DNA from: Blastocatellia bacterium
Lineage (GTDB): Bacteria > Acidobacteriota > Blastocatellia > RBC074
Assembly: GCA_016789725.1 (NCBI GenBank)
Contig: JAEUQN010000028.1
Location: forward strand, 1 to 54,441
Length of the DNA: 54,441 bases
Direction of reading: 5' to 3'
The notes beneath the pieces are model-generated. The model saw nothing but the letters and a program-made list of their open reading frames with translations, made no database searches and was not told the origin of the DNA. The translations under genes were made by a program, and so were the position numbers. Of this stretch, positions 25,649 to 33,835 are shown one piece after another. Numbering within the stretch: position 1 is the stretch's first letter; the number at the start of each line of letters is the position of its first letter.

Positions 25649-26796
25649 CACTCCAAGCCCATTGCCGCGCGCGGATTTTCAGGATTGCGTTTGGCGAATT
25701 GGCGAAGCAATTCTTTGGAATCTTCGTCAATAATCTTGGGCAACGTGATCTTGACCTCGACGTATTGATCGCCGCGATGATTACTGCGCAGACTCGGTGC
25801 GCCTTTTTCACGCAGGCGGAAGCGTTGCCCTGATTGCGTGCCGGGCGGAATTCGCAGTTGCGCTTTGCCGCTGACGGTAGGCACTTCAATTTTCGCTCCG
25901 AGCGCCGCTTCAGTGAGCGTCACCGGAATTGTGCATTCAATATTGTCGCCTTTGCGCGTGAACACCGGATGCGGCGCAACATTCGTGATGATGAATAAAT
26001 CGCCTGTTTGGCCGCCACGCTTGCCTGCTTCGCCCTTGCCCGTCGCGCGCACACGAGAACCCGTGTCTACACCCGCCGGAATGCGAATTGTTACGCTCTC
26101 GGTTTTGGGGATTGTTCCGCGTCCCGCACATTCATTGCACGGAGGGCGTCGTTTGCCCGCACCTTTGCAATCTGGACAGGTCTGATCAAAGCTGAAGAAT
26201 CCGCCACCGCCCGAAACTTTGCCATTGCCCCGACAGGTCATACAAGTGACTTGTGACCCTGTCCCTTCGCCGTTACCACCACAACGCGCACAGGTGTCAT
26301 TGCGCCGAACGCTGATGGTTTTCGTCGTTCCATTGATGGCATCTTCAAAGGTTAGAGAAATCGGAAGCTCGATGTCTGCCCCACGCTGTATTTTGGGTTG
26401 AGATGATGTTCGAGCGCCTGCACCTCCACCCGTGAACAAATCGCTGAAAATATCCTTAATGCTTGGTCCGCCTGCTTCTGCCTCGCCGCTGGGACGAAAG
26501 TCTCCCCAATTAAAATCGAATCCGCCGGGGTATCCTGCTCCTGCGCCTTTGCTTGCAGCATCGCGCAGATTTTCACTGTACGAGCCGAACTTATCGTAGA
26601 TTTCTTTTTTCTTGGGATCCGAGAGGACATCGTACGCTTCAGAAATCTGTTTGAACTTATCCTCAGCGGTTTTATCGCCCGGGTTCACATCCGGGTGATA
26701 TTTACGCGCCAACCGGCGATACGCCTTTTTGATTTCGTCTTCAGATGCGCCGCGTTTGACGCCGAGGGTATTGTAATAATCTTCGCGTGGAGCCAT
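25648..26796 (-). CDS. dnaJ: DnaJ chaperone (type I Hsp40)
   Basis: A 382-residue co-chaperone that stimulates DnaK ATP hydrolysis and delivers substrates. Domains in order: J domain (about 6-70) with HPD in [10 protein letters not shown]; Gly-rich region; a zinc domain with four intact CxxCxGxG motifs ([32 protein letters not shown]); then the C-terminal peptide-binding beta domains ending in a short helix. Full length for type I. It is third in the dnaK-hsp20-dnaJ-hspR order; the gap to hsp20 is 73 bases. No good ribosome binding site precedes the ATG. Confidence 0.95.
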   Translation of the reverse strand: MAPREDYYNTLGVKRGASEDEIKKAYRRLARKYHPDVNPGDKTAEDKFKQISEAYDVLSDPKKKEIYDKFGSYSENLRDAASKGAGAGYPGGFDFNWGDFRPSGEAEAGGPSIKDIFSDLFTGGGAGARTSSQPKIQRGADIELPISLTFEDAINGTTKTISVRRNDTCARCGGNGEGTGSQVTCMTCRGNGKVSGGGGFFSFDQTCPDCKGAGKRRPPCNECAGRGTIPKTESVTIRIPAGVDTGSRVRATGKGEAGKRGGQTGDLFIITNVAPHPVFTRKGDNIECTIPVTLTEAALGAKIEVPTVSGKAQLRIPPGTQSGQRFRLREKGAPSLRSNHRGDQYVEVKITLPKIIDEDSKELLRQFAKRNPENPRAAMGLE

Positions 26797-26869
26797 AAAA
26801 AGAGAGACGAAGCAGAAAGGATGAACTCGGATTCATCGCGCATCGCTTATCGTTCCTCATTCCTCCTGG

Positions 26870-27310
26870 TCATTCCGTTTCAACCTTAATCTTCTGCACT
26901 TTCGGCGTCCGTTTCGGTAGCTCGACAGTGAGTACCCCTTTGTCGAGCGAGGCTGAAATATTCGCCACATCAATTCGCTCTGAAAGATTGAAGCTACGTT
27001 CAAATTTGCCATAAGCACTTTCAAGGCGATGAAATTGCTCGCTCCCAACTTCGGCGCAGCCTTCTCGATCCCAGCGTCGCTCACCGCGCAATGTCAATTG
27101 ATTGTCCACCACTTTGACGTCTATGCCTTCGCTGCTCACTCCTGGCACTTCTGCTGTTAGCACGAAACTGTTGGCCGTTTCGTAGATGTCTACGGCTGGA
27201 GACCAGGAATTGTGCGAAGGCTGATTGATATGACGCGTTCCCTCAAAGAGCTGATTGATTTGTTGCTCAAGGGAAGCCAGATCGCTAAAAAAAAGATTTG
27301 GACGTGGCAT
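26870..27310 (-). CDS. Hsp20/alpha-crystallin small heat-shock protein
   Basis: A 146-residue holdase. A short N-terminal arm with FFSDLASLEQQINQLFEG precedes the alpha-crystallin domain (about 35-135: SPAVDIYETANSFVLTAEVPGVSSEGIDVKV split by strands, LTLRGERR, YGKFERSFNLSERID, ASLDKGVLTVELPK), and the tail KVQKIKVE resembles the conserved IxI-type C-terminal anchor. It lies between dnaK and dnaJ on the same strand and is probably cotranscribed from the dnaK promoter, although a hairpin repeat lies between it and dnaK. Confidence 0.93.
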   Translation of the reverse strand: MPRPNLFFSDLASLEQQINQLFEGTRHINQPSHNSWSPAVDIYETANSFVLTAEVPGVSSEGIDVKVVDNQLTLRGERRWDREGCAEVGSEQFHRLESAYGKFERSFNLSERIDVANISASLDKGVLTVELPKRTPKVQKIKVETE

Positions 27311-27330
27311 AAAGTTCAGTAGTCGGTAGA

Positions 27331-27439
27331 TGGTGGTCGGTGGTCGGTGGTTGGTTAAGGGATTGCAATGGCATTAATGTTCCTAGAAGGACTATCTAAC
27401 CATTGCAACTGTAAACCAGCCACCGACCACCGACCACCA
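27331..27439. repeat. GGTGGTCGGT inverted repeat between dnaK and hsp20
   Basis: 26-base arms (27331-27356 and 27414-27439) with a single mismatch are made of TGGTCGG units of period about 7. The loop carries a second, nested inverted repeat (ATTGCAATGG around 27363 with CCATTGCAA around 27400). The outer arm ends 5 bases before the dnaK stop codon. In the transcript it would form a large hairpin between the dnaK and hsp20 messages. Confidence 0.85.
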
Positions 27440-27444
27440 ATCAC

Positions 27445-29370
27445 CTATTTCTTGTCATCAACGTCAATGTATTCCGCATCAATCACATCATCGTTGCCGG
27501 ACTTCGGCTGCCCAGCCTCGCCTGTTGCACCCGCCGCTCCCGCAGAAGCTGCATCCGCTGCCCCGCCTGTGCTGGCGCTTTGATACAGCGATTCCGCGAT
27601 GCGATGCGACACGCGCGTAAGCTTGTCGTATTCGGTGTTGATTGCTTCGGCGTCGCCGCCCTCAACAGCCTTTTTCGCGTCAGCAATGGCGGACTCCGCT
27701 TCAGAGATAATTCCGACAGCGATTTTCTCGCGGTTGTCCGTAATGGTCTTTTCGGTTTGATAGATTAATGAATCCAACCGATTTTTGGCTTCAATGCCTT
27801 CGCGCCGTTTCTTATCTTCGTCCGAATGCGATTCGGCATCTTTCATCATCCGATCAATTTCATCTTTGCTCAGACCCGAAGACGCTGTGATCGTGATTTT
27901 CTGTTCACGGCCTGTACCCAGATCGCGTGCCGAAACATTGACGATACCGTTCGCGTCAATATCGAATGTGACTTCGATTTGCGGCATGCCGCGCGGTGCA
28001 GGCGGAATACCAACCAAATGGAATTTACCTAACGTACGGTTATCGCCTGCCATCGAACGTTCACCTTGCAATACGTGAACTTCAACGGAGGTTTGATTGT
28101 CTGTTGCCGTTGAGAAAACCTCGCTCTTGCGCGTCGGAATTGTAGTGTTGCGTTCGATTAACTTCGTGAACACGCTGCCGAGTGTTTCAATGCCGAGTGA
28201 CAGCGGCGTCACGTCGAGCAGCAATAAGTCTTTGACATCGCCAGCCAACACACCGGCCTGGACACCCGCGCCAATGGCCACGACTTCATCAGGGTTGACG
28301 CTCTTGTTTGGTTCTTTGCCGAAGAATTCCTTGACCATTGCCTGAATCTTCGGAATGCGCGTCGAACCGCCCACCAACACGACTTCGTCAATCTTACTGG
28401 AATCCACACCCGCGTCCTTCAAGGCCTGGCGGCAAGGCTCCAATGTGCGCGACAGAATATCGTCCACCAACGCTTCAAATTTCGCGCGTGTCAATTTCAG
28501 TACCAAGTGCTTGGGGCCAGAAGCGTCTGCCGTAATGAAAGGCAAATTGATTTCAGTTTCCATCGCCGAGGACAATTCAATCTTGGCTTTTTCCGCTGCT
28601 TCTTTCAGGCGCTGCAAGGCCATTTTATCTTGCGACAAATCAATGCCTTGATCTTTCTTGAATTCATCGCTGATCCATCGAATCAACCGCTCGTCAATGT
28701 CATCGCCGCCGAGGTGGGTGTCGCCATTGGTAGATTTAACTTCAACTACGCCTTCGCCGACTTCAAGGATCGAAATATCAAACGTACCGCCACCAAAGTC
28801 GAACACGGCAATCGTCTCGTCTTTTTTCTTGTCCAAACCATAGGCCAACGCCGCTGCCGTCGGCTCATTCACGATACGCAGCACTTCAAGGCCAGCAATT
28901 TTGCCCGCATCTTTGGTTGCCTGGCGTTGAGCATCATTGAAGTAAGCTGGAACAGTGATGACCGCTTGCGAAACTTTTTGTCCGAGATAATCTTCGGCAG
29001 CCTGTTTCAGCTTTTGCAGGATCATCGCGGAAACTTCGGGCGGCGAATAATCTTTGTCGCCTGCTTTCACCCGCACATCACCGTTCGAGGCTTGTTGAAT
29101 GATGTAGGGAACCTGTTTCATTTCGTCGCCCACTTCATTGTAACGACGGCCCATGAAACGCTTGATTGAATACACCGTGTTTTCGGGATTTGTGACAGCT
29201 TGGCGCTTCGCCACTTGTCCCACGAGGCGGTTGCCATCTTTGGTGAAACCGACGACCGACGGGGTAGTGCGCCCGCCCTCGGAATTTGTGATGACGACAG
29301 GTTCGCCCGCTTCCATAATTGCCACGACCGAGTTCGTGGTGCCTAAGTCAATACCAATAACTTTGCTCAT
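27445..29370 (-). CDS. dnaK: DnaK chaperone (Hsp70)
   Basis: A 641-residue Hsp70, full length. The nucleotide-binding domain begins [13 protein letters not shown] and includes [14 protein letters not shown] and [12 protein letters not shown]; the linker [13 protein letters not shown] precedes the substrate-binding domain. The C-terminal lid has [19 protein letters not shown], and the tail ends in an acidic stretch ([14 protein letters not shown]) typical of bacterial DnaK. GGAGGG precedes the ATG at 29370. It is the first gene of the heat-shock cluster and is driven from the promoter with a HAIR-like operator at 29490-29519. Confidence 0.98.
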   Translation of the reverse strand: MSKVIGIDLGTTNSVVAIMEAGEPVVITNSEGGRTTPSVVGFTKDGNRLVGQVAKRQAVTNPENTVYSIKRFMGRRYNEVGDEMKQVPYIIQQASNGDVRVKAGDKDYSPPEVSAMILQKLKQAAEDYLGQKVSQAVITVPAYFNDAQRQATKDAGKIAGLEVLRIVNEPTAAALAYGLDKKKDETIAVFDFGGGTFDISILEVGEGVVEVKSTNGDTHLGGDDIDERLIRWISDEFKKDQGIDLSQDKMALQRLKEAAEKAKIELSSAMETEINLPFITADASGPKHLVLKLTRAKFEALVDDILSRTLEPCRQALKDAGVDSSKIDEVVLVGGSTRIPKIQAMVKEFFGKEPNKSVNPDEVVAIGAGVQAGVLAGDVKDLLLLDVTPLSLGIETLGSVFTKLIERNTTIPTRKSEVFSTATDNQTSVEVHVLQGERSMAGDNRTLGKFHLVGIPPAPRGMPQIEVTFDIDANGIVNVSARDLGTGREQKITITASSGLSKDEIDRMMKDAESHSDEDKKRREGIEAKNRLDSLIYQTEKTITDNREKIAVGIISEAESAIADAKKAVEGGDAEAINTEYDKLTRVSHRIAESLYQSASTGGAADAASAGAAGATGEAGQPKSGNDDVIDAEYIDVDDKK

Positions 29371-29489
29371 TGTCCCTCCAATGCATCAGGTTGAAACCTG
29401 AAATGCCGCTCTGCGCGAAAACTTTTGTTCAAGCAGCGAAGCCTGAAACGATAAAATAAGTGCAATAATGCTTCGCTAAAAACAAGCGG

Positions 29490-29519
29490 AGTATAAAACT
29501 TGAGTGTCTTATTGTCAAG
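29490..29519 (-). promoter_or_regulatory. dnaK promoter with overlapping HAIR-like HspR operator
   Basis: On the minus strand a perfect -35 TTGACA (29518-29513), a 17-base spacer and a -10 TATACT (29495-29490) lie about 120 bases upstream of the dnaK start. Overlapping the -35 and spacer, plus-strand 29499-29519 reads CTTGAGT-N7-TGTCAAG, which differs from the HAIR consensus (CTTGAGT-N7-ACTCAAG) at two positions. An HspR dimer there would block RNA polymerase. No CIRCE element (TTAGCACTC-N9-GAGTGCTAA) is present. Confidence 0.75.
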
Positions 29520-29562
29520 TTTTTTGATTAAAGTTGTATTTTGCGGCTAACTTCTTTGTTGG

Positions 29563-30759
29563 CTATAGGTTATTTGTCATTTGCGGAGAGGCTTCAAGTA
29601 CTTCTTCCTCAATTAAAGGTGGGTCCGTGGTGAATTGAGGGCGCAACCGTTGATAAAAATCTGATTGCTGATAGATGTCTTCTTCCAGAAAGCGCAGGAT
29701 TACTTTCGCGGCGGCAACCACCGGAACCGCCAAAATAATCCCTAATAAACCAAATAAATTACCGCCAATGACCAAACCGAGTAACACGACCAGCGGGTGC
29801 AGATTCAGACTTTCGCCGAGTAATTTAGGTGTGAGGTAATAACCTTCAATGCTTTGTACAATGACGAAAATGGCTAAGACTCCGACCATGCGGACGGGGC
29901 CTGCTCCATCTAGGGCTGTGAACGAAACGGCCAGCACCAAGCCGGTCAATGTTCCCAGATACGGCACGAAGTTCAGAAAGCCCGAAATCATCCCAATAGT
30001 TAACGCCAAAGGAACGCGCAGCACTGCAAACCCGAAAGAGTACAGTAGGCCCATGACAAAAGCGATGACAACCTGATTGCGAACGTAAGCCGAAAGTACA
30101 TTGTTGATTTGACTCAGCAGTCCGCCGCCGATTACTCGATAACGCGGCGGAATCCATCGCTCAATGCGCGCCTTCATCTTCAGGTAATCGCTGAGCAAGT
30201 AAAACACAAAGAAGGGAATCAGGAGCAAATCAAACAAGGACGAAGTCGCCGTAACCAATTTGAGTAGGCCGCCCTGCAACCATTTGCCAATCGCCGCACC
30301 GATCTCGGCTTGTTGTTCAGGGGATCGCGCTTTTTGGAGAAGTGATTGCAGGAAATTGTAGGCAGGGGGGCTGGCGCTTTGGAGTTTGGCAAGCAGCGGG
30401 TCTACAACGCGATGCCCGGCTTCCAGCGCGGAGGGTAATTGCTCGTACGATTTGAGGAGTTGCGACCAGATGCTCGGAATGACAAAGACCAGCGCCAGCG
30501 TTAGCACCATTGTTGCAGTGGCCAATGTCGCCAGTACAGCGGTGGTCCGCGACCATTTGCGTCGCTCAAATACTTCAACCAGCGGTTCAAGCATATAGGC
30601 CAGAGCGAACGAGCTAAGCAATGGAATCAAAATCACCTGGCTGCCGATGACGATACCGGCGATCAGCACGACCGCGATGAGTGCGGCTGGAATCCAGCGC
30701 ATCCATTCAAGTGGCCCGCCGCGCCGATGAGGTAATGTTGTTGGTTCCATTTCTTTCAT
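29563..30759 (-). CDS. AI-2E family (PerM/YdiK-type) transporter
   Basis: A 398-residue membrane protein of the AI-2E transporter/permease family (cargo often unproven). About eight hydrophobic segments: two pairs at the N-terminus, a soluble helical region with YEQLPSALEAGHRVVDPLLAKL, then the conserved FLNFVPYLGTLTGLV block and EGYYLTPKLLGESLNLHPLVVLLGLVIGGNLFGLLG, which is diagnostic. The start is ATG 30759, overlapping the pgsA stop by four bases (ATGA); longer upstream frames would run through pgsA. Translational coupling with pgsA suggests envelope function. Confidence 0.88.
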   Translation of the reverse strand: MKEMEPTTLPHRRGGPLEWMRWIPAALIAVVLIAGIVIGSQVILIPLLSSFALAYMLEPLVEVFERRKWSRTTAVLATLATATMVLTLALVFVIPSIWSQLLKSYEQLPSALEAGHRVVDPLLAKLQSASPPAYNFLQSLLQKARSPEQQAEIGAAIGKWLQGGLLKLVTATSSLFDLLLIPFFVFYLLSDYLKMKARIERWIPPRYRVIGGGLLSQINNVLSAYVRNQVVIAFVMGLLYSFGFAVLRVPLALTIGMISGFLNFVPYLGTLTGLVLAVSFTALDGAGPVRMVGVLAIFVIVQSIEGYYLTPKLLGESLNLHPLVVLLGLVIGGNLFGLLGIILAVPVVAAAKVILRFLEEDIYQQSDFYQRLRPQFTTDPPLIEEEVLEASPQMTNNL

Positions 30760-31343
30760 CTGGGCGATTGATCTGAGTCCGTCGTTGTTTTTTCGTTCAT
30801 CAGTTGATTGGCGTGAAAAATATAATGCAGGCCGGAAAATACTGTGATCGCAAACGTCAGGTAATAAATCCAAATCAAATAATCCGCACAGCAACCAATA
30901 GCATTAGCCGTCAAAAACAAAATGATGGCGATAAGTTGTACGACGGTGCTGACCTTGCCCGGCATCGAAGGCCGAAACCCGCTGAACCCCGTTACCATAT
31001 TAATAACCAATGCGCCGAGTACAATAAAAATATCGCGGCTGATGACGGTGGTGGTCAGCCAGAAGGGAATGGGTGGCAGATGTGAAAATTGTGGTAACGA
31101 GCAAACAATGAAAGCAGTAACGAGCAAGAGCTTGTCCGCCATCGGGTCCAAAATCTCGCCAAGCTGTGTCTTTTGATTCAAGGTCCGCGCGGCCAACCCA
31201 TCCAACCCGTCAGTCAACGCGCTGGCAAAGAAAATTGCTAACGCATAGCCAAAGTTTTTGTAATATAGGGCCGTTACAAACACAGGCGTCAGGATCAGGC
31301 GCAGGATTGTAAGCAGGTTGGCAAGCGTTAGAATGGATGACAT
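30756..31343 (-). CDS. pgsA: CDP-diacylglycerol--glycerol-3-phosphate 3-phosphatidyltransferase
   Basis: A 195-residue inner-membrane enzyme making phosphatidylglycerol-phosphate from CDP-diacylglycerol and glycerol-3-phosphate. The CDP-alcohol phosphotransferase motif is complete: D48-G49-x2-A52-R53-x8-G62-x3-D66-x3-D70. The N-terminus NLLTILRLILTPVF is typical of PgsA, and four to five further hydrophobic segments follow. It is first in a two-gene operon with the AI-2E gene. The product could act on another alcohol, but the sequence looks most like PgsA. Confidence 0.85.
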   Translation of the reverse strand: MSSILTLANLLTILRLILTPVFVTALYYKNFGYALAIFFASALTDGLDGLAARTLNQKTQLGEILDPMADKLLLVTAFIVCSLPQFSHLPPIPFWLTTTVISRDIFIVLGALVINMVTGFSGFRPSMPGKVSTVVQLIAIILFLTANAIGCCADYLIWIYYLTFAITVFSGLHYIFHANQLMNEKTTTDSDQSPR

Positions 31344-31457
31344 GAGAGCCGGACGTAACGTTGATTCGGTAGTTTAATGATCTTGCTAATACAGACTGAA
31401 GCAGCGAATATAACGGTTTGATTGCACTTTGCAAAGAGATTTACGAGCGCAAAGATT

Positions 31458-32222
31458 ATGAGAACACTGGCTGTCGGAGACATTCACGGAAAATTGGAAT
31501 TGTTCAATCAGCTCCTGGAAGAAACGAGATATAAACCCCACGAAGACTTTCTGGTCTTGATCGGCGATCTGGTGGATCGCGGCGAAAACTCCAAAGGCGT
31601 CGTTGAACGTGCGATCCAACTCAAACGGGAAGCACCCGACACCGTCGTTGTTCTCAAAGGTAATCACGAGGTGATGATGGTCAACTCCATGTTGCGTCCG
31701 AACACCGAGTATTCTGATGCCTGGCTCAAAACCGGAGGCCTCGACTGCCTAAAAAGCTATACGGATGAGGAAGGCAACGTCGCCGTTTCAGAAGAGCACA
31801 TTGAGTTTCTTTCCAATCTGCCTGTTTGGTATGAAGACGACCACGCGATTTACGTTCACGCCAGCTTGCCGAAGATGACAGACGGTTCGTTTCTTCATCC
31901 CAGTTTTTCGCCCGATAGCTCCGAATTGATGTGGGGCCGCAATCGGCGTTTTTTCTCTGAGTACGACGGCAAGCTGGTCGTGTTTGGGCATACGATTGCC
32001 GGGCGGATTTTTGGCGAATGGGGACAAGTGTGGCAGCGCGAAGATTTAATTGCAGTAGATACGGGAGCCTATATGACAGGCGTCTTGTCAGCGGTCGAAT
32101 TGCCTTCGCGGCAGGTGTATCAGGTGGGCGAATTCCGCCACCCTTCTCCGACCAAATCGCGCCGTCAGGAATCTGAAGCCGCGCCCAAAAAACGCAAACG
32201 ATTTTTCGGCTTGTTTGGCTAA
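31458..32222 (+). CDS. PPP-family metallophosphatase (serine/threonine phosphatase or Ap4A hydrolase type)
   Basis: A 254-residue cytoplasmic phosphoesterase. The two-metal motifs are complete: GDIHG (D8, H10), GDLVDRG (36-42) and GNHE (68-71), followed by YVHASLP and VVFGHTIAG for the remaining His ligands. The start ATG 31458 begins directly at the conserved RTLAVGDIHG; the in-frame upstream codon would add 12 residues. The C-terminus (about 220-254) is a basic tail (SKSRRQESEAAPKKRKR-like) outside the domain. Bacterial homologues dephosphorylate proteins or cleave diadenosine tetraphosphate; the sequence does not decide. It is divergent from pgsA. Confidence 0.85.
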   Translation: MRTLAVGDIHGKLELFNQLLEETRYKPHEDFLVLIGDLVDRGENSKGVVERAIQLKREAPDTVVVLKGNHEVMMVNSMLRPNTEYSDAWLKTGGLDCLKSYTDEEGNVAVSEEHIEFLSNLPVWYEDDHAIYVHASLPKMTDGSFLHPSFSPDSSELMWGRNRRFFSEYDGKLVVFGHTIAGRIFGEWGQVWQREDLIAVDTGAYMTGVLSAVELPSRQVYQVGEFRHPSPTKSRRQESEAAPKKRKRFFGLFG

Positions 32223-32242
32223 GCGGTAGAATTTTTATGCTG

Positions 32243-32267
32243 CCCGATTGCTCAAATGAGCAACGGG
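32243..32267 (+). terminator. Weak hairpin after the phosphatase gene
   Basis: CCCG-A-TTGCTC (32243-32253) pairs with GAGCAACGGG (32258-32267), with one bulged A and an AAAT loop, 20 bases after the stop codon. Only TAAATCTCT follows, so a terminator role is uncertain. Confidence 0.35.
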
Positions 32268-32360
32268 TAAATCTCTCTGAACCATCTAACGCGCGGTTTC
32301 GTAAAGGCTGAGCAACTTGAAGGCGGTTCGATCAATGAACTCGGCGAGGAGGACGTTAAT

Positions 32361-32540
32361 ATGTTCAGTTCATTATTTTACGTGGCAGCCGTGATCCTCG
32401 ATATATTCGCTCTATCCGATGTGATGCGTTCATCCCGTGACACGGCAACCAAAGTGGTTTTGATGGCGTTAATTCTGTTGATTCCGTTCGTCGGCGCAGG
32501 GCTGTATTTATTTGCGTTTCGAGACAAAGGGTATTCATAA
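32361..32540 (+). CDS. Small PLDc_N-domain membrane protein (59 residues)
   Basis: A short gene with a good ribosome binding site (GAGGAGG at about 32346-32352, 8 bases before the ATG). Two hydrophobic helices (about residues 4-19 and 32-50) flank a polar turn with SDVMRSSRDTATK. ILDIFALSDVMRS followed by LILLIPFVGAGLYLF matches the PLD-nuclease N-terminal domain (DUF-type two-helix module), here standing alone without a phospholipase D domain. Alone, the module is thought to be a membrane anchor or regulator; function unknown. The DUF4126 gene starts 21 bases downstream, suggesting cotranscription. Confidence 0.8.
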   Translation: MFSSLFYVAAVILDIFALSDVMRSSRDTATKVVLMALILLIPFVGAGLYLFAFRDKGYS

Positions 32541-32561
32541 CCATTTGCAAAGGAGACCGCA

Positions 32562-33179
32562 ATGGATTGGTCAACGCTTGGTGTGGCAATGGGGTCAGCC
32601 TGGCTTTCCGGCATTAATTTATATGCAACAGTCGTTACTCTCGGCCTGCTGCAAAAATTCAGCTTCGTCAAATTGCCTGGTGAATTAAGCGTTCTCAGCA
32701 ACGGTTGGGTGCTGGGAATCGCCGGGGTTATGTACGCCGTCGAATTCGTTGCTGATAAAATCCCTGCCGTAGATTCCGCGTGGGACGCTGTTCATACTTT
32801 CATTCGTGTGCCTGCGGGAGCGATTATGGCCGCGACCGCTTTTGCCGATTTTGATCCGACCGTCAAAACGATTGCAATGATTGTAGGCGGAGGCGTGGCG
32901 CTCGGCTCACACGGATTGAAAGCCACGACACGGCTGGCGGCAAACACCAGCCCGGAACCCGTTTCCAACATCGCGCTCAGTATTGGCGAAGATCTTTTCA
33001 CCTTCGGCTCAACGATCCTAATGGCGGTTTCGCCTGTGGCGATTTTGGTCCTGGTTGTAATCTTCATCATCTTGATGATCTGGCTCGTGCCGAAAATTTA
33101 CCGCACGCTGCGCTGGATGATGCGCAAGTTTCGGAGCTTGTTTGGCAATACCCCTGATGGGAAAGCCGTTGAGAGTTAG
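32562..33179 (+). CDS. DUF4126 domain membrane protein
   Basis: A 205-residue integral membrane protein preceded by AAAGGAG. The DUF4126 pattern is clear: GSAWLSGINLYATVVTLGLL at the start, LSNGWVLGIAGVMYAVEFVADKIP, DSAWDAVHTFIRVPAGAI, then GGGVALGSHGLKATTRLAANTSPEPVSNIALS and a C-terminal hydrophobic helix with a basic tail. Five to six membrane segments. The biochemical role of the family is unknown. It forms a likely operon with the PLDc_N gene and the following secreted-protein gene (gap of 3 bases). Confidence 0.85.
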   Translation: MDWSTLGVAMGSAWLSGINLYATVVTLGLLQKFSFVKLPGELSVLSNGWVLGIAGVMYAVEFVADKIPAVDSAWDAVHTFIRVPAGAIMAATAFADFDPTVKTIAMIVGGGVALGSHGLKATTRLAANTSPEPVSNIALSIGEDLFTFGSTILMAVSPVAILVLVVIFIILMIWLVPKIYRTLRWMMRKFRSLFGNTPDGKAVES

Positions 33180-33182
33180 CTT

Positions 33183-33719
33183 ATGATGACCTCACTTCGG
33201 AAGTCAGTTTTGACGATTTTAGGGTTAGTGATTTTTGCCCTGCCGAGTTCCGCGCAACCGGATGCGAAAGGCGCGGTGAATTCATTTTTCTCATTGCTCA
33301 AAGGGCAAAAATATTCAGCGTTGTATGATTACCTGCCCGCTGAGATGCAGCAGAAAATGTCTCGTGAACAGTTGACGAACAGCCTTAAGCGCCTCAGCAG
33401 TTTCATCAGCATTGAGAAAATGGACATCGGTCGTGTGCAGCAAAAGGGCGATTTTGCGGTCGTAGATACGACCATTTACGGACGGCTTGCACGGCCTATA
33501 AAAGCTGGCGCAGGCAGCGCAGACAAGCAAACGCAAGAAGGCAAAGTCGCTGTGCAGCAATATCTCTTCAAAGAAAACGGTCACTGGAAAGTTGCCACTG
33601 CTGACAGCTCCGCGCGCAATTACTTTCTCAAAAAACACCCCGACTTCAAGCAAGGCTTTCAATTTACGCAGCCGCGCTTTTTCATCAAGCAAAACGGGCA
33701 GTGGAAAGCCCTAGGCTAA
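33183..33719 (+). CDS. Secreted hypothetical protein, NTF2-like DUF4878 type fold suspected
   Basis: A 178-residue protein with signal peptide to about residue 24 (SSAQ). The mature part (AKGAVNSFFSLLKGQKYSALYDYLPAEMQQKMSREQL split over residues 28-64, then GDFAVVDTTIYGRL and QYLFKENGHWKVA) has the length and helix-then-sheet pattern of DUF4878/NTF2-like lumazine-type proteins that bind small ligands or lipoproteins. The match is by pattern only. It begins 3 bases after the DUF4126 stop, so it is coupled to that gene. Copy C of the AAAAGGCA element begins at the base after its stop codon. Confidence 0.6.
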   Translation: MMTSLRKSVLTILGLVIFALPSSAQPDAKGAVNSFFSLLKGQKYSALYDYLPAEMQQKMSREQLTNSLKRLSSFISIEKMDIGRVQQKGDFAVVDTTIYGRLARPIKAGAGSADKQTQEGKVAVQQYLFKENGHWKVATADSSARNYFLKKHPDFKQGFQFTQPRFFIKQNGQWKALG

Positions 33720-33832
33720 AAATCAAAAGGCAAAGAGCAAAAATCAAAAGGGTGGCATTTTATCTTTTTTCAGATAAAAGCGGCGCAGCCTTCCGAATAT
33801 ACTTTTGCCTTTTGATATTTGCCTTTTGATTT
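33720..33832. repeat. AAAAGGCA element, copy C
   Basis: Arms 33720-33734 and 33818-33832 (AAATCAAAAGGCAAA) are perfect, with inner partial repeats. The core has TCAAAAGGGTGGCATTTTA, AAAAGCGGCGCAGCC and ACTTTTGCC, aligned with copies A and B; an extra local hairpin (TTATCT-TTTTTC-AGATAA) sits in the core. The element fills the gap between two convergent genes, from the base after one stop codon to 3 bases before the other. Confidence 0.88.
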
Positions 33833-33835
33833 GTC

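Noticed and set aside
28507..29169. 220-codon plus-strand frame opposite dnaK
   Set aside because: Long antisense frames opposite dnaK are a common artefact of its codon use.
29371..29562. CIRCE element for HrcA upstream of dnaK
   Set aside because: No TTAGCACTC-N9-GAGTGCTAA-like pair; the only inverted repeat fits HAIR.
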